A DNA stretch of 16,971 nucleotides from an uncultured Lachnospiraceae bacterium (lineage in GTDB: Bacteria; Bacillota; Clostridia; Lachnospirales; Lachnospiraceae), in contig CAKRPS010000047.1 of NCBI GenBank assembly GCA_934385475.1, positions 1 through 16,971 on the forward strand, given 5' to 3'. The position numbers were made by a program, and so were the translations under genes. Position 1 is the stretch's first letter. Every line of letters starts with the position of its first letter. The notes beneath the pieces are model-generated. The model was not told the origin of the DNA. It made no database searches and saw only the letters and a program-made list of their open reading frames with translations. Shown here piece by piece: positions 12,658 to 16,971 of this stretch.

Positions 12658-14091
12658 TTATGGATGTATCGTCACCGTCATCTCCGGATCCCATACGATC
12701 AGGTAACCTCTCCGGGCCGCTGCGTGGCACAACTCTCGTCCAAGCTTTCGATAACCTGCTTCATCGCACTGCAAAGCCGACACATCCGCACAGTACATCG
12801 AAACCTTCTTACGCCGTTTCCCTGTCCGAAGTTTCACCTCTCGTTCGCTGTAACGGATTCCGGTCACTTCCCGATAAGTCTCCCACAGTTCCTTTCTCAC
12901 TCTCATGCACCGGATGTCCACAGCGGCACAATCCTGTTTCAGCACGGCCCGATGCGTGCTGCCACCACTGTATTCGCAGTGCAGTCCCAGATACAGGCTA
13001 TCCCCTTTTGCATCATAGATTCCACCCCGTATCCGTCTGCGTCCGTCCAGAAGTCTTCCACCTACGATCCCAACATCCTGCCGTACCGTAAGAATGTCCG
13101 GTTCATACTGTAAATCATAGAATCCAAGATGCAGACTGTGCTCCACAGATGCTTTCCAGCCTCTCCGCGTACAGAAATCCTCCAGTGCCCTTTTCCCCGC
13201 CTCATAGGCGTAGGATTTACTTGCCGTATTCTCTGCCGTAGAATCAGCATGACATCTCCAGTGATAAAGCACCTTTGGAACATGTACGATATGCTCTGCA
13301 AGCTTTTGTGGCGGCATGGAATCCATAAGCTTCCCCACTACGCGAAGCACCAGATCATAGTCCTGCGCCCCGTCATATCTGTCTCTCAGCATAAGCTCCT
13401 TCATGGTTTCACTCTTTACAGCCATGAAGTGACAGATATAATTATTCGATAAAATTAAATCCAGATTAAAGTCCATCTTACAGTGATTATTTACATAAGA
13501 ACACGTGTTATTATCATATTTATCTTCATCTGAATACAGAAGTTCGGGCAAAATCCCACATTGCTTATTTCTCTCAACTGCCATAGCCATCTCATACAAT
13601 GCGTCCGGCGTCAGCATGTCATCGTGATCCAGAAGAGCAATGTACTCTCCCGTTGCCATCTTGATCCCGGCATTGGTATTTTCCGAAATTCCTCTGTTTT
13701 CAGGTAATTTTCTGTATCTGATCCGGGTCTCTCCCGTCTTTTGCAGGATCTCCTCTATCGTTTGCTGCACCCCGGCACTTTTACCTGCATCTGCTATGAT
13801 GAGCTCCCACCCGGCATAACTCTGCATCAGCACAGAGTCTACCATCTCCCGCAGGAACCTCTCATCAGTCTCGTAGGCCGGCACCACAATACTGAATGTC
13901 AGGGCACCATCTGTGCTTTCTTTTCTCTGCTGCTCCAGCCGTTCCCTGGCAGGTGCTATATAAGTATAGTGATCTTTTCTCTCTTCTTCCATGCGCTCTT
14001 TTGCCGCATACCAGGCATGACGCACCCCGTTTTTTTTCAGATAATTCACTGTTTTTCGCACATTGCTCCATCGCAGGATTTTTCTGTTCAT
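12658..14091 (-). CDS. GT2 glycosyltransferase with a half second domain
   Basis: The 477-residue product has one full GT-A domain at about 65-285: FSIVVPAYET, IIADAGKSAG where relatives usually have a DN/DD pair, LLDHDDMLTP (153-162) as the metal motif, YSDEDKYD, and WRCHADSTAENTASKSYAYEAG near 278-299. In two-domain relatives such as the gene at the window's right edge, that last motif leads into a second GT2 domain. Here residues about 339-477 match only the C-terminal half of that second domain: DVGIVGGRLLDG against DVGAVGAKLYYED, then degenerate equivalents. The second domain's nucleotide-binding half is absent, so only one active site is expected. The ATG has GAGAGGAGG about six bases upstream. 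A terminator lies 42 bases before the start with no evident promoter after it. It likely acts in the same glycan pathway as its neighbours. Confidence 0.9.
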   Translation of the reverse strand: MNRKILRWSNVRKTVNYLKKNGVRHAWYAAKERMEEERKDHYTYIAPARERLEQQRKESTDGALTFSIVVPAYETDERFLREMVDSVLMQSYAGWELIIADAGKSAGVQQTIEEILQKTGETRIRYRKLPENRGISENTNAGIKMATGEYIALLDHDDMLTPDALYEMAMAVERNKQCGILPELLYSDEDKYDNNTCSYVNNHCKMDFNLDLILSNNYICHFMAVKSETMKELMLRDRYDGAQDYDLVLRVVGKLMDSMPPQKLAEHIVHVPKVLYHWRCHADSTAENTASKSYAYEAGKRALEDFCTRRGWKASVEHSLHLGFYDLQYEPDILTVRQDVGIVGGRLLDGRRRIRGGIYDAKGDSLYLGLHCEYSGGSTHRAVLKQDCAAVDIRCMRVRKELWETYREVTGIRYSEREVKLRTGKRRKKVSMYCADVSALQCDEAGYRKLGRELCHAAARRGYLIVWDPEMTVTIHP

Positions 14092-14132
14092 GTCATGCCT
14101 CCTCTCTGTCTGCCCTCATAAGCAAACAGAAA

Positions 14133-14155
14133 TCGCCCTGCTTGCCGCAGGGCGA
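14133..14155 (-). terminator. Intrinsic terminator after the phosphomutase gene
   Basis: TCGCCCTGC (14133-14141) and GCAGGGCGA (14147-14155) pair perfectly around five bases. The minus-strand tail is TTTCTGTTT, an interrupted T-run. It begins 21 bases after the stop codon, and the next gene starts only 42 bases beyond, so it may act as a partial terminator. Confidence 0.85.
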
Positions 14156-14176
14156 CTGTTTTCTTATATCTTACTT

Positions 14177-15898
14177 TTACAGATATGCTTTCAGATCTTC
14201 TGTCAGCTTATTCAGCTTCTCTGTTGCATCCTCAAGACTGGTACCCTTAACTCCCATGTAGAACTTGATCTTCGGTTCTGTACCGGAAGGACGCGCACAG
14301 CACCAGGAGTCATTTGTCAGATCAAAGTACAGAACATTCGACTGCGGAAGTCCTGTCTCAGATTCAGCACCTGTCTCCAGATTTACGGTCTTACCTGTGT
14401 TGTAATCTCTCAGTTCCTTCACCTTGAGGTCTCCAAAGTTTTTCGGCGGGTTGCTCCTTAACTTGTTCATGATCTCTTCAATCTGTTTTGCTCCGTCGAT
14501 TCCCTTCATGGTGATCGCATACTGGCTTTCTTTGTAATAGCCGTACTTCTCATATAAGGTGATCATCTGATCCCATACGGTCTTGCCGTTCTTCTTACAC
14601 CATGCTGCCATTTCGCACAGACACATAACCGCTACAACAGCATCCTTGTCTCTTGCATGTGTTCCTGCAAGGCAGCCATAGCTTTCTTCCAGACCGAACA
14701 CATAATGGTTGGAGCCACTCTGTTCAAAGAACTTGATCTGCTCTCCAATGTACTTAAATCCTGTCAAAACCTCAATAAATCTTACTTTGTAATCCTCTGC
14801 AATGGCACGTGCCATGTTGGTGGTTACGATCGTGGTTACCAATGCCGGATTTTCAGGCATGCTTCCCATTGCTGTACGCTCACGCAGAATGTACTCTGCG
14901 ATCAGCATACCGGACATATTTCCCGTGAAAGGAACGTATTCGCCGGACTTTGTATCCAATGCGTAAATACCGAGTCTGTCTGCATCCGGGTCAGTTGCAA
15001 GAACGATATCCGCTTTCTTTTCTTTGGCTAATTTAAGTGCCAGTGTAAACGCTTTCGGGTCTTCCGGATTCGGATACTCCAGAGTTGTGAAATCCGGGTC
15101 CGGCAGTTCCTGCTCAGGAACTACATAAACGTGTTTGAAGCCAAGCTCAGAAAGGATTCTTCTGACAGGCACATTTCCGGTTCCATGGAACGGAGAGTAC
15201 ACGATCTTGATGTCCTCTGCCATCTCTTTGATGATTTCCGGATGAATGATCTGTTTCTTCAGCTCCTCCATATACCGGTCATCGATCTCCTTGCCGATCA
15301 CAATATAAAGTCCGGCTTTCTTTGCCTCTTCCTTGTCCATTGTCTTCACGGTATGATAATCTGTTACATTATTTACCTCATTGATAATTTCTTTATCGCG
15401 CGGTGCTGTTACCTGTGCGCCGTCTTCCCAGTAGCACTTATAACCGTTATACTCCGGCGGGTTATGGCTTGCTGTGATAACAATTCCCGAAATACAGCCA
15501 AGCTCACGCAGTGCAAAAGAAAGCTCGGGAGTCGGTCTGAGTGCATCAAACACATAAGCCTTGATGCCGTTTGCTGCAAGACACAGTGCTGCAACATCTG
15601 CAAACTCCGGTGACATTCTTCTGGAGTCATATGCGATTGCAACTCCCTTATCCTGTCCACCCTGTTTCTTAATATAATTGGCCAGTCCCTGTGTTGCCTT
15701 GCGGACTGTATAAATGTTCATACGGTTAGTTCCGGCTCCGATCACACCACGAAGTCCACCTGTTCCGAATGCAAGATCTTTATAAAAACGATCCTCGATC
15801 TCCTTCTCATCATTTCTGATCGCAAGAAGCTCCTGCTTCGTTGCCTCATCAAAGTAAGAATCCTCTAACCAAAAATTAAACTGCTCTTTGTAGCCCAT
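14177..15898 (-). CDS. pgcA: Alpha-phosphoglucomutase / phosphomannomutase
   Basis: It interconverts hexose-6-phosphate and hexose-1-phosphate, usually glucose, through a phosphoserine and bound Mg2+, in the cytoplasm. This feeds UDP-glucose or related nucleotide sugars. The 573 residues match the long Firmicute PgcA-like form. Landmarks of the four-domain fold are intact: FGTGGLRG (44-51), active-site Ser144 in ITASHNPPEYNG, the Mg2+ loop DPDADR (303-308), the sugar loop GLEESYG (402-408) and the phosphate loop RPSGTEPK (536-543). The ATG follows AAAGGAGG with six bases between. A promoter overlaps the end of the upstream glycosyltransferase gene, and a terminator follows. Its position among glycosyltransferases suggests supply of sugar-1-phosphate to the same glycan. 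Mannose use is possible, and sequence alone does not separate the two. The symbol follows the Bacillus name by similarity. Confidence 0.95.
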   Translation of the reverse strand: MGYKEQFNFWLEDSYFDEATKQELLAIRNDEKEIEDRFYKDLAFGTGGLRGVIGAGTNRMNIYTVRKATQGLANYIKKQGGQDKGVAIAYDSRRMSPEFADVAALCLAANGIKAYVFDALRPTPELSFALRELGCISGIVITASHNPPEYNGYKCYWEDGAQVTAPRDKEIINEVNNVTDYHTVKTMDKEEAKKAGLYIVIGKEIDDRYMEELKKQIIHPEIIKEMAEDIKIVYSPFHGTGNVPVRRILSELGFKHVYVVPEQELPDPDFTTLEYPNPEDPKAFTLALKLAKEKKADIVLATDPDADRLGIYALDTKSGEYVPFTGNMSGMLIAEYILRERTAMGSMPENPALVTTIVTTNMARAIAEDYKVRFIEVLTGFKYIGEQIKFFEQSGSNHYVFGLEESYGCLAGTHARDKDAVVAVMCLCEMAAWCKKNGKTVWDQMITLYEKYGYYKESQYAITMKGIDGAKQIEEIMNKLRSNPPKNFGDLKVKELRDYNTGKTVNLETGAESETGLPQSNVLYFDLTNDSWCCARPSGTEPKIKFYMGVKGTSLEDATEKLNKLTEDLKAYL

Positions 15899-15947
15899 TC
15901 CATAGCCTCCTTTTTTACGATAATTGATTCCCTTTTCAACCGTGATT

Positions 15948-15976
15948 ATTCTATCACAGAAATACTAATCCCGCAA
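15948..15976 (-). promoter_or_regulatory. Likely promoter of the phosphomutase gene
   Basis: On the minus strand TTGCGG (15976-15971) and TAGAAT (15953-15948) are 17 bases apart, and TGA directly before TAGAAT gives an extended -10 (TGn). The -35 overlaps the last codons of the preceding glycosyltransferase gene, so the mutase can be expressed apart from it. Confidence 0.5.
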
Positions 15977-16971
15977 ATCCAATTTGAGCGCAAAATCACT
16001 CCGATCCAATGAAAAATTCGGATTGTAGTAGGGATCTCCCTTCTCCAGCAGATCCTTCCACTTTTCCCGGAAAGCCGCTGATTCCCGGTCATAACGTTTC
16101 GCTTTTTCTCCTTTGTCATCCAGCCCTCTGGAGACAGACTCAAAATGATACAGCTCCGCAAAAGGGGTAAACACGTTCACATGTCCGCTCTTCCATGCCC
16201 GAATGCAGAGATCTACATCGTTGAGCGATACGGCAAAGCCCTCATCCAGTCCTCCGAGTTCCTCAAACAGGGACTTTCGCATCATCAGACAGGCCCCTGT
16301 CACGGCCATGACATCCTGTGCGTAACAAAGTCTTCCCATATATCCCAGGTTGTTGCTGCTCACACGGTAATGGGTGTGCCCTGCCGTCCGGTGCGCTCCA
16401 AGTCCGAGAACTACTCCCGCATGCTGGATCGTCTTGTCCTCATAGTACAGCTTGGCTCCGACAGCTCCGACATCCTCGCGCTGCGCATACATCAGAAGTT
16501 CTTCGATCCAGTCCAGTGTAATGACCTGCGTGTCATTATTTAACAGCAGGATATATTCTCCCGTAGCATACCGCTCTCCGAAATTGTTGATCGCAGAATA
16601 GTTGAAATCTCCTTCGTAGGTCACCACACGAATATCCGGATTTTTCTTCAGCTCCTCATAGTAGGCAAAAATTTCATCTGTCGTGCTGTTATTCTCTATG
16701 ACAATGATCTCATAATTATCATAAGAACTCTTTTCCACAATGGAAGAGATACAACGCTTCAGATCATCCAGATGATCCTTGTTCGGGATCAGGATCGAGA
16801 CACGCGGATTTCCCTTGATCTCATACTTGATACGGAAAATGGTTTCAAAAGCCTTGGTGGAAGTGATCTCGAAATTCTCCCAGCCTTCTTCCCGCAGATG
16901 AGCTGCCACCGCGCCCTTGGCCGCCTCGATCGCATAGCTCTTTGCACTGATATCCGAAGCAACGCTACCGG
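15965..16971 (-). CDS. Two-domain GT2 glycosyltransferase, C-terminal part (5' end outside window)
   Basis: The frame is open to the right edge. The GTG at 16909 is internal, because codons before it (SAKSYAIEAAKGAVAAHL) match the inter-domain motif seen in the paralogue at 12658-14091. What remains is a complete second GT-A domain: VSILIPNKDHLDDL, IIVIENNSTTDE, LLLNNDTQV as the metal motif, VGAVGAKLYYED, AVTGACLMMRKSLFEELGG, NDVDLCIRAWKSG with the catalytic acidic residues, then a short basic and acidic tail. In this family the missing N-terminal part normally carries another GT2 domain, so the whole protein probably adds two sugars or a repeated unit to a surface glycan. The gene ends 66 bases before the phosphomutase start. 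Product identity is firm as glycosyltransferase, while donor and acceptor are unknown. Confidence 0.92.
   Translation of the reverse strand, partial: GSVASDISAKSYAIEAAKGAVAAHLREEGWENFEITSTKAFETIFRIKYEIKGNPRVSILIPNKDHLDDLKRCISSIVEKSSYDNYEIIVIENNSTTDEIFAYYEELKKNPDIRVVTYEGDFNYSAINNFGERYATGEYILLLNNDTQVITLDWIEELLMYAQREDVGAVGAKLYYEDKTIQHAGVVLGLGAHRTAGHTHYRVSSNNLGYMGRLCYAQDVMAVTGACLMMRKSLFEELGGLDEGFAVSLNDVDLCIRAWKSGHVNVFTPFAELYHFESVSRGLDDKGEKAKRYDRESAAFREKWKDLLEKGDPYYNPNFSLDRSDFALKLDLRD

Noticed and set aside
11965..13113. Plus-strand reading frame of 382 codons
   Set aside because: It is antisense to two glycosyltransferase genes with ribosome binding sites and conserved motifs, and its product shows no domain or signal.
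1..16971. CRISPR array, tRNA, rRNA or insertion sequence transposase
   Set aside because: No regularly spaced direct repeats of CRISPR type, no cloverleaf or rRNA sequence, and no transposase frame were seen on either strand.

Overview
The window looks like low-to-mid-GC Firmicutes DNA, most likely a gut Clostridia/Lachnospiraceae-type chromosome. This is inferred from strong AGGAGG-type ribosome binding sites, U-tailed intrinsic terminators, a lipobox lipoprotein, an HtrA protease with a long low-complexity cytoplasmic tail, and the style of the glycosyltransferases. Every well-supported gene lies on the minus strand, so transcription runs from high to low coordinates. The large plus-strand reading frames are antisense shadows.

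In transcription order, 16971 to 9.9 kb is a cell-surface polysaccharide block. It holds the 3' part of a two-domain GT2 glycosyltransferase (15965 to the window edge), an alpha-phosphoglucomutase/phosphomannomutase (14177-15898) with its own promoter and terminator, two more GT2 glycosyltransferases (12658-14091 and 11629-12591), and a polyprenyl-phosphate sugar-1-phosphate transferase (10072-11481). The transferase can start the lipid-linked glycan, the glycosyltransferases can extend it, and the phosphomutase supplies hexose-1-phosphate for nucleotide sugars. From 9.9 to 5.6 kb come a LytR-CpsA-Psr (LCP) enzyme, which could attach such a glycan to peptidoglycan, then another GT2 enzyme and glmS (glucosamine-6-phosphate synthase, feeding UDP-GlcNAc) in one short operon ending in a terminator. 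No glmS ribozyme fits in the available leader.

From 5.5 to 3.46 kb there is an unrecognised AT-rich small gene overlapping the start of an htrA/degP-type membrane serine protease, which ends in a strong terminator. Only 7 bases past the terminator stem begins the 5' end of a truncated group IIC intron (about 3455 to 3310). That position is the insertion habit known for this intron class. The sequence beyond it is decayed: an orphan coding tail (3005-3157), then a cluster of inverted-repeat boxes (2872-2965) that can fold into three mutually exclusive hairpins.

The last part holds a beta-helix lipoprotein with an 18-bp tandem repeat in its Glu/Thr linker (1330-2808) and the remains of a 5'-nucleotidase-family metallophosphatase (214-1319). 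The latter lacks its first metal-binding motif and carries a -1 frameshift exactly at a T-TTA-AAA slippery heptamer. It ends in a 14-bp perfect hairpin terminator. A possible further gene start lies at the left edge.

I did not find a complete new defence or mobile system. The most unusual items are the intron remnant behind the htrA terminator, the slippery-site frameshift, the alternating hairpin boxes, and a glycosyltransferase that keeps only the C-terminal half of its second domain.
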